The notes under the pieces are model-generated. The model was given only the letters and a program-made list of their open reading frames with translations, searched no databases and was not told the origin of the DNA. A stretch of 64,000 nt of DNA, from contig NZ_BMMP01000016.1 in NCBI RefSeq assembly GCF_014645895.1, positions 62,001 to 126,000 of the forward strand, read 5' to 3'. The translations under genes and the position numbers were made by a program. This DNA is from Streptomyces daqingensis. Lineage in GTDB: Bacteria; Actinomycetota; Actinomycetes; Streptomycetales; Streptomycetaceae. This document shows, piece after piece, positions 9,384-17,781 of this stretch (position 1 is its first letter; the number at the start of each line of letters is the position of its first letter).

Positions 9384-9974
9384 TCACTTGAGGTGCTCCT
9401 GTTCGAACGCCGCCCAGTCCGGTTCCGGCATCGCGCCCGTCTCGAAGACGAGGTCGAAGGCCCCCTTGCCGTCGACGGTCTCCCGGATGACGTCCGCGTG
9501 GCCCGCGTGGCGTGCCGTCTCCTCGATGAGGTGCAGCAGCGCCCACCGCCAGGAGCGCTTCCCGCCCTCGTCCCACGGGACCTTGGGGGAGTCGAAGGTC
9601 TCGTCGAGTGACTTCCGGGCCCGTACGGCTTCCTCCGTCTCCTTCGCCACCTGGGCGTACAGGGCGAGCAGCGCCTCGACGGTCTCGCCCTCGCCGGGCT
9701 TGAAGCTGTCCTCCCACTCCCCCATCGCCGCTGCGTGGTCGTACTCCTCACCGTCCGCCTGGAGCGTGCGCAGCCAGCCGCGCTCGCCGACGGCGACGTG
9801 CTTGAGGATCCCGGCCAGCGACAGCTCGCTGGCCGAAGGGGTGCTGCGGGCCTGCTCCTCGGTCAGGCCGTGCAGGGCACGGCGGACGCCGCCCCGCTGG
9901 GCGTCCAGGTACGCCAGGAGTGCTCCGCGCTCGTCGCCGGGTGTCTCGGGCTTCACCACTACGGGCATGGTCAT
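9384..9974 (-). CDS. DinB family (DUF664-type) protein
   Basis: Small four-helix-bundle protein of the DinB/YfiT superfamily, whose members use a His triad to hold a metal and often act as thiol-dependent transferases. In the 196-residue product the three candidate ligands are visible: LKHVAVGERGW (first His, near residue 58) and the pair in EETARHAGHADVIRE. SELSLAGILKH also matches the family. No function can be stated beyond the superfamily. The ATG at 9974 is followed by a proper domain start. It lies upstream of padR on the same strand but is separated from it by a hairpin. Confidence 0.85.
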   Translation of the reverse strand: MTMPVVVKPETPGDERGALLAYLDAQRGGVRRALHGLTEEQARSTPSASELSLAGILKHVAVGERGWLRTLQADGEEYDHAAAMGEWEDSFKPGEGETVEALLALYAQVAKETEEAVRARKSLDETFDSPKVPWDEGGKRSWRWALLHLIEETARHAGHADVIRETVDGKGAFDLVFETGAMPEPDWAAFEQEHLK

Positions 9975-10101
9975 CGCCTTCCGCCAGGAGCCGCCGGTCC
10001 GGCGTCTCTCGATGACCTCACGCTATGAAGCCCTGCGGACAGGGAGTGTCCTCAAAGCGGGCGACGGGGCCGGAGAGCGCGAAGGCCGACGGCCATGGGG
10101 C

Positions 10102-11559
10102 TCAGAAGGGGAAACCGGTGCGGCTGTGCTGGATGGAGATCCACTTGGTGGTGGTGAACGCGTCGACCGCCTGCTCGCCGTTGAGCCTGCCGAGCCCCGA
10201 GTTCTTCTCGCCGCCGAACGGCACTATCGGCTCGTCGGCCACGGTGGTGTCGTTGATGTGCACCATGCCCGTGTCGATCCGGTGCGCGAGGCGCAGGCCG
10301 CGCTCGACGTCTCCCGTGTGCACGGCGCCGCCGAGGCCGTACGGGGTGTCGTTCGCGATCCGGACGGCCTCGTCCTCGCCGTCGACCGCGATCACCAGGG
10401 CGACGGGGCCGAGGATCTCCTCGCGCAGGGCCGGCGAGCTGTCCGGCAGGTCCGTGAGGATCGTCGGCGCGATGACGTTGCCGTTCCTGGCGCCGCGGAG
10501 GAGAGCCGTCGCGCCTTCCGAGAGGCTGCGCTCGATGAGGTTCGCCACCTTCTCCGCCTGCACGGCGTTGATGAGCGGGCCGATGTGCGTCTTCGGGTCG
10601 GACGGGTCCCCGACGGTGAGGGTGCGCGCCTTCGCCACGAACTTCTCGGCGAAGGCGTCGAGGATGCTGCGGTCGACGATGATGCGGTTCGCCGCCATGC
10701 ACGACTGGCCCTGGTGCACGAAGCGGCTGAAGACGGCGGCGTCGACCGCGTAGTCGAGGTCCGCGTCGTCCAGGACGATGAGGGCGCTGTTGCCGCCCAG
10801 CTCCAGGACGGTCCGCTTGAAGTGCGAGGCCGCGACAGTCGCGACCTGCCGGCCGACGGGCTCCGAGCCGGTGAAGGCGATGACCTTCGGCACCGGGTGC
10901 GAGATGAAGGCGTCGCCGATCTCGGCGGTGTCGGTGATCACGACGTTCAGCAGGCCCGGAGGCAGCCCTGCCTCCTCCAGCACCTTGGCGACGAGCGAAC
11001 CGCCGCAGACGGGAGAGTGCTGGTGCGGCTTGAGGACGACGCCGTTACCGAGCGCGAGCGCGGGCGTAATCGTCTTCATCGCCAGGAGGAACGGGAAGTG
11101 GAACGGGGAGACGACGCCGACGACGCCCACCGGGACGCGGTAGACGCGGTTCTCCTTGCCGTCTATCGGCGAGGGGAGGATGCGGCCCTCCGCGCGCAGC
11201 GCGAGGTGGACCGACTCCCGGAGGAACTCCTTGGTCTGGTGGATCTCGATCGCCGTCTTGACCTGCGTGCCGCCGACTTCGGCGATCAGCGCCTCGGTGA
11301 TCTCCTGCTCGTTGTCCTCGATGATGCGGATCGCACGCTCGAAGACCTGACGCCGTGCGTACGGGCTGGTCTCGGCCCACGCGCGCTGATGACGTTCCGC
11401 TGCCCGGTAAGCCGTGTCGATCTCCTCGGCCGTGGCCACCGTGATCGACGTGAGCTTGTCGTCGTTGAAGGGGTCGAAGTCGATGATGTCCCAGGAGCCG
11501 CTTCCGGGGCGCCATTCGCCGTCTATGTACTGAAGCGCCAGGTCCGTGAAGTAGGACAT
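10102..11559 (-). CDS. Aldehyde dehydrogenase family protein
   Basis: NAD(P)-dependent oxidation of an aldehyde to its acid. The 485-residue protein has the catalytic Cys287 (VHQGQSCMAANR), the general-base Glu253 in VLELGGNSALIVL, the cofactor-binding FTGSEPVGR loop and the SPFHFPFLLAMKTITPAL segment. The spacing and SCMAANR context resemble benzaldehyde/vanillin-type dehydrogenases, but the substrate cannot be told from sequence alone. The start MSYFTDLALQYIDGEW at 11559 matches the family opening. It lies 100 bp downstream of the XRE/DUF5753 regulator on the same strand, so read-through or regulation by that protein is possible. Confidence 0.95.
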   Translation of the reverse strand: MSYFTDLALQYIDGEWRPGSGSWDIIDFDPFNDDKLTSITVATAEEIDTAYRAAERHQRAWAETSPYARRQVFERAIRIIEDNEQEITEALIAEVGGTQVKTAIEIHQTKEFLRESVHLALRAEGRILPSPIDGKENRVYRVPVGVVGVVSPFHFPFLLAMKTITPALALGNGVVLKPHQHSPVCGGSLVAKVLEEAGLPPGLLNVVITDTAEIGDAFISHPVPKVIAFTGSEPVGRQVATVAASHFKRTVLELGGNSALIVLDDADLDYAVDAAVFSRFVHQGQSCMAANRIIVDRSILDAFAEKFVAKARTLTVGDPSDPKTHIGPLINAVQAEKVANLIERSLSEGATALLRGARNGNVIAPTILTDLPDSSPALREEILGPVALVIAVDGEDEAVRIANDTPYGLGGAVHTGDVERGLRLAHRIDTGMVHINDTTVADEPIVPFGGEKNSGLGRLNGEQAVDAFTTTKWISIQHSRTGFPF

Positions 11560-11659
11560 GTCATTCCTTCGTCGGGCAGAAACAAGCCGAGCAATGCCAC
11601 TGCTCCGGGCCGCGGCACAGCACAACCTCGTACTGATAGCCAGTCATCGTACTTGCAAC

Positions 11660-12565
11660 TCAGCCGATTTGGCGGATTCGATTCAGATGATCCCGCGTCC
11701 GTGCAGGTGAGAGGCTGTCCTTCACGAGTCTGGCCAACACCTGGTCATAGTGGGCGACTTCATCTTTCTTGTCCAGGTAGAGCGCACTGGTCAACTGCTC
11801 GAGATAAACGACGTCGTTGAGATCCGACTCCGGAAAGCGCAGCAGTGTGAACGCGCCGCTCTCGGCGGGATGACCGCCGAGTTCGAACGGGACGACCTGC
11901 ACGGTCACGTTGGGCGCTTCGGAGACCTCGGCGAGATGCCTGAGCTGGGCGTCCATGATGGCGTGACTGCCGAATGGGCGGCGCAGCGCCGCCTCGTCCA
12001 GAATGCACAGGAATTGCGGGGCGTTCTCTCCGATGAGGAGTTTCTGACGCTCGATCCGGAGGGCGACGCGGCGCTCGATCTCCTCCCGGGCGATGTGCTC
12101 CCGGTGACCCGCCGTGACGACCGCGTGCGCGTACTCCTCCGTCTGCAACAGGCCGTGGACGAACTGCACTTCGTAGGTGTTGATGTGCGAGGCAGAACCT
12201 TCGAGGCCGACGTACGTCTGGAACCAACCCGGCAGCACGTCGCTGTAGTTGTGCCACCACCCGGCTATGCTCGAATCCCTCGCCAGCCCGAGCAGCGGCT
12301 CGCGCTCGGCCTCGTCGAGCACCCCGTAGAGCGTGAGCAGGTCGGCCACGTCACGGGCTTTGAAGCTCACTCGACCCAGTTCCATTCGGCTGATCTTCGA
12401 TTCGGAGGCACGGATCGAGTAGCCGGCGGCTTCACGCGTCACGCCGCGGGACTCGCGGAGACGGCGCAACTGGGAACCGAGCAGGATACGTCGCACCATC
12501 GACCCGCTCGAGCCACTTGCCCCGATTGCGCCGCCACTCGCACCCATTGCCGGTTGTGTCTCCAT
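11660..12565 (-). CDS. WhiJ-like XRE regulator with DUF5753 C-terminal domain
   Basis: DNA-binding regulator of the large Streptomyces WhiJ-type family. The 301-residue product has an N-terminal helix-turn-helix (residues 24-80; LGSQLRRLRESRGVTREAAG, SKISRMELGR) and a DUF5753 domain to the end (GWWHNYSDVLPGWFQTYVGLE, VHGLLQTEEYA, DEAALRRPFG). The start METQPAMGAS at 12565 is chosen because further upstream codons give Cys/His-rich non-conserved sequence. The next genes on the plus strand are an RsbW-like ATPase (12850) and, facing it, a DUF397 gene (13633). This three-gene set recurs around WhiJ-type loci. In S. coelicolor such regulators influence sporulation, but the target here is unknown. 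Confidence 0.93.
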   Translation of the reverse strand: METQPAMGASGGAIGASGSSGSMVRRILLGSQLRRLRESRGVTREAAGYSIRASESKISRMELGRVSFKARDVADLLTLYGVLDEAEREPLLGLARDSSIAGWWHNYSDVLPGWFQTYVGLEGSASHINTYEVQFVHGLLQTEEYAHAVVTAGHREHIAREEIERRVALRIERQKLLIGENAPQFLCILDEAALRRPFGSHAIMDAQLRHLAEVSEAPNVTVQVVPFELGGHPAESGAFTLLRFPESDLNDVVYLEQLTSALYLDKKDEVAHYDQVLARLVKDSLSPARTRDHLNRIRQIG

Positions 12566-12659
12566 TTCGAGAAACCCTTCACCCCTGCCCTGAGGGAAGT
12601 GTGCCATCAATGCGCTTCGTTGCGTGCCCGGGTGATTACACACGATCGAAAGTCTCGCG

Positions 12660-12695
12660 TGCACGTGCATCTGCCCTTGCATCTGCTCTGGGCAT
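12660..12695. repeat. 12-bp periodic repeats in the divergent WhiJ-like/ATPase promoter region
   Basis: Read on the plus strand, the units are TGCACGTGCATC, TGCCCTTGCATC and a weaker TGCTCTGGGCAT, in register every 12 bp. The first contains the 10-bp palindrome TGCACGTGCA (12660-12669). The same palindrome and period recur at 13964-13999, upstream of the DUF397 gene. These are candidate operator sites for the WhiJ-like protein. Binding is inferred, not shown. Confidence 0.6.
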
Positions 12696-12849
12696 TGGCA
12701 ACCATGGGGATCGCACAAGTGCGCTGCTTGTCAGCACAGTTGTGACACACGGGGTATGGCGAACGAGGAACAGCGAGACCCATCGGGACAGCAAGCCGAC
12801 CGGATCCACACAGGATCATCACTGCCGCGATAGCCAGGAGTGGCTCGTC

Positions 12850-13356
12850 ATGGGGACCGAAGGATCGACAGTGCTGGAGCCCGTGTGGCGCGGGCTTCCG
12901 CAGCTCGGCCACTCGAGCGTCTCCGGGTCTGCCACCTGCGCGCTGCCGCCGCGTTTCGACGCAGTGAAGAGCGCACGGGACTTCACCCGCGAGACCCTGC
13001 AACGCTGGCGACTCGAGGGCGAGTTCGACACCGTCGCCCTCGTCGTCTCGGAGCTGGTGACCAACGCACTGCGCCACGGCCTCACTCCACGGGGCACCAC
13101 ACCGGAGCTGACCTCTCCGGTGAGGCTCGATCTCATGCGCTGGGCGGCACGGCTGGTGTGCGCCGTACGCGACCCGAGCGGGGCGCCGCCCGAGACGACC
13201 GCCAACAACTGCACCGAGTTCGTCGACTTCACCGCCGAGTCGGGGCGCGGACTGTGCCTCGTGGAATCCTTCAGCGACGGCTGGGGCTGGCATCCGCTGA
13301 CGGGCATGATGCGCGGCAAGGTCGTCTGGGCGCTCTTCCGGATAGCGCCGGCGTAG
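12850..13356 (+). CDS. RsbW-like ATP-binding protein (HATPase_c_2)
   Basis: Single-domain GHKL ATPase of the anti-sigma/serine kinase type. The 168-residue product shows the N box SELVTNALRHG, a degraded G1 region around VRDPSGAPPE, and the G2-like ESGRGLCLVESFSDGWGW. The ATG at 12850 has AGGAG nine bases upstream. It is divergent from the WhiJ-like regulator. A DUF397 gene lies downstream on the other strand, completing the usual WhiJ-type trio. Such ATPases may phosphorylate or sequester a partner. No STAS or sigma gene is adjacent, so the partner is unknown. Confidence 0.9.
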   Translation: MGTEGSTVLEPVWRGLPQLGHSSVSGSATCALPPRFDAVKSARDFTRETLQRWRLEGEFDTVALVVSELVTNALRHGLTPRGTTPELTSPVRLDLMRWAARLVCAVRDPSGAPPETTANNCTEFVDFTAESGRGLCLVESFSDGWGWHPLTGMMRGKVVWALFRIAPA

Positions 13357-13632
13357 ACACGAGAACGGGCAAGCGCGGACAGCCGCGGGCCCTCCAGTGC
13401 ACCGGCGGCGCGGAGCACGCCCGCGCCGCGGGCCTCGAATCCGCGCCCCCTCGGACTCGTTGACGGTCCGTGGCATCCGGCTGCCCGCACCTGCGACCCC
13501 GGCTCAGTCGGCTCCGACCCCGAAGACTTCCGGCCCCGATTCCTTCCGGCTCCGGATCGCTCCGGCTCCGGCTCAACCCCCGGCCGCCCCGGCGGCGTCA
13601 TACATGACGGCCCTGTTGCCGTCCTCGCGGTG

Positions 13633-13929
13633 TCAGCCCTGTACGAGGTGGTCGAACTCGCCGTCCTTGACCCCGAGAAGCATCGCCTCGACCTCGGCGG
13701 GCGTGTAGACGAGCGCCGGGCCGTCCGGGAAGCGGGAGTTGCGTACTGCTATCTCGCCGCCCGGAAGCTTGGCGAACTCCACACAGGTTCCCTGCGAGTT
13801 GCTGTGCCGGCTCTTCTGCCACACAGCCCCGTCCAGGTCCCTGGCGGCCATGCCGTTGTACGGGTGAGGCACTTGGTACTCCCGGGCTGGTGCGGTGGGG
13901 GGTGATCGCACAGTGCGCGGTACGGACAC
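13633..13929 (-). CDS. DUF397 protein (WhiJ-trio small acidic partner)
   Basis: Short protein of the DUF397 family, found next to WhiJ-type regulators. The core is AVWQKSRHSNSQGTCVEFA, then GGEIAVRNSRFPDGPALVYTPAEVEAML, which is the whole family signature. The GTG at 13929 gives 98 residues with a variable N-terminal part. The ATG at 13851 (MAARDLDGAVW) would give a standard-size product of 72 residues and may be the real start. No enzymatic residues are evident. In related loci DUF397 proteins work with the XRE partner to control development or antibiotic production. Three 12-bp repeats lie just upstream. Confidence 0.9.
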   Translation of the reverse strand: MSVPRTVRSPPTAPAREYQVPHPYNGMAARDLDGAVWQKSRHSNSQGTCVEFAKLPGGEIAVRNSRFPDGPALVYTPAEVEAMLLGVKDGEFDHLVQG

Positions 13930-13963
13930 CGTCGTCCTTCAACTGCCCTGGATCATAGCCTCG

Positions 13964-13999
13964 TTCATGTGCCTATGCATGTGCCGATGCACGTGCACG
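13964..13999. repeat. Three 12-bp iterons upstream of the DUF397 gene
   Basis: In-register units are TTCATGTGCCTA, TGCATGTGCCGA and TGCACGTGCACG. The last contains TGCACGTGCA at 13988-13997. The 12-mer GATGCACGTGCA (13986-13997) differs by no base from the minus-strand sequence at 12660-12671. This is a candidate operator shared by both promoters of the WhiJ-like trio. Confidence 0.65.
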
Positions 14000-14153
14000 A
14001 CCCCCTGTCGCCGCGCCATCACAGCCGGTCAAAGCGGGTTGCGGACTGCTGTCCGGCCCTCACCCGGAGTCCCGGGATTCCGTCTCCCCTCACCCGCCCC
14101 AGGGGCGCGGGCCCGCCCTCCGCACGTAAGGAACGGCGCCGGAGGCAGTCTCC

Positions 14154-14184
14154 TTGACTTGAATCGAGCTTCAACTTCTACGGT
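14154..14184 (+). promoter_or_regulatory. MerR-type promoter/operator for the ABC exporter
   Basis: TTGACT (14154-14159) and TACGGT (14179-14184) are separated by exactly 19 bp, longer than the optimal 17. The spacer carries the dyad TTGAA-N6-TTCAA (14159-14174). An overlong spacer with a central dyad is the hallmark of promoters untwisted by MerR-family activators. The exporter start codon is 46 bp downstream. No merR-like gene was seen in the window, so the regulator would be encoded elsewhere. Confidence 0.7.
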
Positions 14185-14229
14185 CGTCCGGTACACCGTC
14201 GTCGCGGTACCGGCACTTCAGGAGAGCCC

Positions 14230-16125
14230 ATGAGCATGGAGTCGACAGCGTGGCACGCCCTCTACTCCTCGCGCTTCGCACAGCAGGAGAGACGCCCCGT
14301 CTCCCGCGCGGTCCTGCTCCGCATCGCCCGCTTCGCCGGGGGCCACCGGCGCGCGCTGCTCGCCTTCCTCGTCTTCAGCAGCGTCCTGGCACTGCTGACG
14401 GTGGCCACCCCGCTGCTCGCCGGCCAGGTCGTCAACGCGATCGAGGACGGCGCCCCGGCGCGCACCGTCGGCGTGCTCGCGGGCGTGATCGCGGCCATCG
14501 CCGTGGCGGAGGCCGCCGTAGGGCTCCTCACCCGGCGGCTCTCGGCGGTGATCGGCGAGGGCCTCATCTTCGACCTGCGCACCTCCGTCTACGACCACGT
14601 GCAGCGGCTCCCCGTGGCGTTCTTCACCCGCACCCGTACCGGCGCCCTCGTCAGCCGTCTCAACAACGACGTCATCGGCGCGCAGCGCGCGTTCAGCAAC
14701 ACGCTCTCCCAAGTGGTCAGCCAGCTCGTGACGCTGCTGGCGACGCTGGCGGTGATGATGCGCCTGTCATGGCAGATCACGCTGCTCGCGCTCGTGCTGC
14801 TGCCGCTGTTCGTGGTGCCGGCCCGGCGGATGGGCGCACGGCTGGCCCGGCTGGAGCGCGAACGGGCCGACCACAACGCCGCCATGGGCAACCAGATGAC
14901 GGAGCGCTTCTCCGCGCCCGGCGCCACGCTCGTCAAGCTGTTCGGACGTCCGCGGGAGGAGTCGGCCGAGTTCGCCCGGCGGGCCGGCCGTGTGCGGGAC
15001 ATCGGCGTACGCACCGCCATGGTGCAGCACGTCTTCATCACGTCGCTGACCCTCGTCTCGTCCCTCGCCCTGGCTCTCGTCTACGGCCTCGGCGGCTGCT
15101 ACGCCCTGCGCGGCAGCCTCGACGCGGGCGCCGTCGTCTCCCTCGCCCTGCTGCTCACGCGCCTGTACGCGCCGCTGACCTCCCTCGCCGGAGCCCGTGT
15201 GGAGGTGATGAGCGCGCTGGTCAGCTTCCAGCGGGTCTTCGAGGTCCTGGACCTGAAGCCGCTCATCGAGGAGAAGCCGGACGCGGTCTCCGTGGCGGAC
15301 GGCCCGGTCTCCGTCGAGTTCGACGGCGTCCACTTCTCCTATCCGGCGGCCGAGAAGGTGTCGCTGGCCTCGCTGGAGGACGTCGCCACGCTGGACGCCC
15401 GCGGCGGCGAGGAGGTCCTGCACGACATCTCCTTCCGGGCCGAACCCGGCCGCATGGTCGCGCTCGTGGGTTCCTCCGGCGCGGGCAAGTCGACCATCGC
15501 GTCCCTGGCCCCGCGGCTCTACGACACCGACAGCGGGACCGTGCGCGTGGGCGGCACCGACGTGCGCGACCTGAACGCCGCCTCGCTGCGCCGCACCCTG
15601 GGCGTCGTCACGCAGGACGGCCACCTCTTCCACGAGACCATCCGGGCCAACCTGCTGCTGCCGCGCCCCGACGCCACCGAGGAGGAGGTGTGGGAGGCAC
15701 TGCGCCGTGCCCGTCTGCGGGATCTGGTCGCCTCGCTGCCGGACGGCCTGGACACGGTCGTCGGCGAACGCGGCTACCGCCTGTCCGGCGGCGAACGCCA
15801 GCGGCTGACCATCGCACGGCTGCTGCTGGCCAGGCCGCGGATCGTGATCCTGGACGAGGCCACCGCCCATCTGGACTCCACCTCGGAGGCAGCGGTGCAG
15901 GAGGCACTGGGCGAAGCGCTCGCCGGCCGCACATCGATCGTGATCGCGCACCGCCTGTCGACCGTACGGGCCGCTGATCTCATCCTCGTGCTGGAGAGCG
16001 GCCGCATCGTGGAACGCGGGACCCACGAGGAGCTGCTGGCCCTCGGCGGACGCTACGAGCAGCTGTACCGGACGCAGTTCAGCCAGTCCCCGTCCGTACC
16101 GGCGCCCGCGGCCCCCTCTTCCTGA
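14230..16125 (+). CDS. ABC transporter, fused permease-ATPase (exporter type)
   Basis: Half-transporter of the multidrug/lipid exporter class: six membrane segments (residues 35-320) then an ATPase domain. Walker A GSSGAGKS is at 414-421, the Q-loop is in VVTQDGHLFHET, the signature LSGGE is at 518-522, Walker B IVILDEATAHLDS starts near 538, and the H-loop is in IVIAHRLSTV. It would function as a homodimer, since no second half gene is adjacent. Between the permease and Walker A there is a roughly 20-residue insertion (AAEKVSLASLEDVATL) in the A-loop region. Substrate is unknown. The MerR-type promoter upstream suggests induction by a drug, metal or oxidant. Confidence 0.94.
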   Translation: MSMESTAWHALYSSRFAQQERRPVSRAVLLRIARFAGGHRRALLAFLVFSSVLALLTVATPLLAGQVVNAIEDGAPARTVGVLAGVIAAIAVAEAAVGLLTRRLSAVIGEGLIFDLRTSVYDHVQRLPVAFFTRTRTGALVSRLNNDVIGAQRAFSNTLSQVVSQLVTLLATLAVMMRLSWQITLLALVLLPLFVVPARRMGARLARLERERADHNAAMGNQMTERFSAPGATLVKLFGRPREESAEFARRAGRVRDIGVRTAMVQHVFITSLTLVSSLALALVYGLGGCYALRGSLDAGAVVSLALLLTRLYAPLTSLAGARVEVMSALVSFQRVFEVLDLKPLIEEKPDAVSVADGPVSVEFDGVHFSYPAAEKVSLASLEDVATLDARGGEEVLHDISFRAEPGRMVALVGSSGAGKSTIASLAPRLYDTDSGTVRVGGTDVRDLNAASLRRTLGVVTQDGHLFHETIRANLLLPRPDATEEEVWEALRRARLRDLVASLPDGLDTVVGERGYRLSGGERQRLTIARLLLARPRIVILDEATAHLDSTSEAAVQEALGEALAGRTSIVIAHRLSTVRAADLILVLESGRIVERGTHEELLALGGRYEQLYRTQFSQSPSVPAPAAPSS

Positions 16126-16277
16126 GCACCGCAGGGGGCTCCACCGGACCCGGCCGGGCACGTCACCCGGCCGGGCCAGCCCAGCGGGCGGTGCGGGAGG
16201 GCCGAGTGCAGGCTGAGGAAGGGTCGACGCGCGCGCGGTCCGGCCTCTCCCACGCACCGGCAAGGATGGGATTCACC

Positions 16278-17303
16278 GTGACCAACCCCCTTGATCAACT
16301 GCGCCGCTGCTCGGTGGCCGTCGACCTCGGCTCCGCCCGCACCCGTGTCCACATCAAGCAGACCGGACTGGTCGTGGACGAGCCGTCCGTCGTCGCCGTC
16401 AACACCTTCTCGGGCGCCCTGATCGCCGTGGGCGCCGCGGCCGAACGCATGGACGGACGGACGCCCGGCCACATCCGCGTCGTACGGCCCGTCTGCAACG
16501 GCACCGTCATCGACATCGAGATGGCCCAGCGGATGCTGCGCGCCCTCGTCGGCACGACGGTCCGCCGGGCGTGGCGCCGCCGGGGCGCGATGCAGCGCGC
16601 GGCGGTGACCATCCCGCACGACGCGGACCCGCTCGCGCGCAGCGCCGCGGTCGAGACGATGACAGGGGTAGGCGCCAAGCAGATCGAGCTGGTGGACACG
16701 CCCACGGCGGCCGGAGTGGGCTGCGGGCTGCCCGTCGAGCAGCCCGAGGCCACGATGATCCTGGTCTGCGGCGCCACGACCACGCAGATCGCCGTTCTGT
16801 CGCTGGGGGCGATCGTCTCCGCCACGACCGTCCCGCTCGGCGGTGACACCATCCACCACGCGGTCATCCAGCACCTGCGCAACCACCACGAGCTGATCCT
16901 GCCGAGCCAGGCCGTGCGCCCGCTGCACCTGGCCCTCACCGGCGGGGGCGATCCGACGGCGGCGACCGAGGTGTGGGGCCGGGACGTGGCCACCGGCATG
17001 GCACGGACGGTGTGTATCAACCCCGACGACGTGCGGGCGGCCATACAGGCTCCGCTGACCGGGCTCTCCGACGCCATCCGCTCCGTCCTGCACAACTGCC
17101 CGCCCGACCTCGTCGCGGACCTCGCGGACCGCGGCATGGTGCTGGCGGGCGGCAGCGCCCTGCTGCCGGGGCTCGACGAGCGGCTGCGCACCGGTACGGG
17201 GATGCCCGTGCAGATCGCGGACCAGCCCTCCCTCAGTGCGATCAGCGGGCTGGCGGCCATGGTGGAGGGGCAGATCCAGCCGCTGGGCGCCGATGTGCAC
17301 TGA
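16278..17303 (+). CDS. MreB/Mbl-like actin-family protein
   Basis: Actin-fold ATPase related to MreB, truncated and divergent like the Streptomyces Mbl-type paralogues. The phosphate-1 motif CSVAVDLGSARTRVHIK, VTIPHDADPLARSA, a connect region ELVDTPTAAGVGCGLP, the phosphate-2-like MILVCGATTTQIAVLSLG and the adenosine motif VLAGGSALLPGLDERL are all visible. Length is 341 residues. The GTG at 16278 (MTNPLDQLRRC) is favoured because AAGGATGGGA lies upstream. The ATG at 16266 is the alternative. It stands alone, without mreCD, so a role in sporulation or wall integrity rather than core elongation is inferred. Confidence 0.88.
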   Translation: MTNPLDQLRRCSVAVDLGSARTRVHIKQTGLVVDEPSVVAVNTFSGALIAVGAAAERMDGRTPGHIRVVRPVCNGTVIDIEMAQRMLRALVGTTVRRAWRRRGAMQRAAVTIPHDADPLARSAAVETMTGVGAKQIELVDTPTAAGVGCGLPVEQPEATMILVCGATTTQIAVLSLGAIVSATTVPLGGDTIHHAVIQHLRNHHELILPSQAVRPLHLALTGGGDPTAATEVWGRDVATGMARTVCINPDDVRAAIQAPLTGLSDAIRSVLHNCPPDLVADLADRGMVLAGGSALLPGLDERLRTGTGMPVQIADQPSLSAISGLAAMVEGQIQPLGADVH

Positions 17304-17483
17304 ACCGCCCGGCGGCGTCCTCCACCGGAGCGCGGCGTACCGGGACGCACCGCGCCGGGCCCTGCCGCGCCGGTGCCGCCGGGGACGTCCCGGCGGCCGG
17401 GCCCCGACGGCGGGGTGAGCGCCGGGTTCGACGGACCCGCCCGGACCTCCCGGGCGTGCCCGTCCGGGCGTAGCGTCGGAGGC

Positions 17484-17690
17484 ATGTGCAGAAGCATCAA
17501 GACCTTGCGCCCCCCGTACACGGAGACCGTGACCCCGGAGGACACCCGCGCGGCAGCACTGCAGTACGTCCGCAAGGTGTCAGGGTTCCGGCAGCCGGCC
17601 GCGCACAACACGGAGGCTTTCGAGTTGGCCGTGGACCGCGTGGCCGCCGCGACCGAGGAGCTGCTGGCGTCCCTCGTGGTACGTCGCTGA
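17484..17690 (+). CDS. DUF2277 family small protein
   Basis: A 68-residue protein opening MCRSIKTLRPPYTETVTPED, with AALQYVRKVSGFRQPAAHN and a helical end AVDRVAAATEELLASL. This is the whole DUF2277 signature; family function is unknown. The conserved N-terminal Met-Cys-Arg is kept. A GGAGG lies one base from the ATG, unusually close. It stands alone between the MreB-like gene and the BCCT carrier. Confidence 0.87.
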   Translation: MCRSIKTLRPPYTETVTPEDTRAAALQYVRKVSGFRQPAAHNTEAFELAVDRVAAATEELLASLVVRR

Positions 17691-17700
17691 CGACAAACAC

Positions 17701-17729
17701 TTGCCCTAACGGCATGCTGATCAGATAGT
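17701..17729 (+). promoter_or_regulatory. Candidate promoter of the BCCT carrier
   Basis: TTGCCC (17701-17706) and GATAGT (17724-17729) are 17 bp apart in a locally AT-richer stretch, about 50 bp before the GTG start. This fits a vegetative (HrdB-type) promoter. Confidence 0.45.
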
Positions 17730-17781
17730 CGGGTAGCTGCTCCAGATTCGAGCAAAATCCGAGAACTGAAAGGTCCACAGC

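Larger units (their letters stand above)
13930..14229. other. Intergenic region, divergent DUF397 / ABC exporter promoters
   Basis: This 300-bp stretch has no convincing gene. It holds the 12-bp iterons near its left end and the MerR-type promoter near its right end. Confidence 0.7.

Noticed and set aside
13386..13632. Repeated TCCGGCTCCGG tracts and short ORFs between the ATPase and the DUF397 gene
   Set aside because: Simple GC-rich repetition with no hairpin of note and no protein-like frame.
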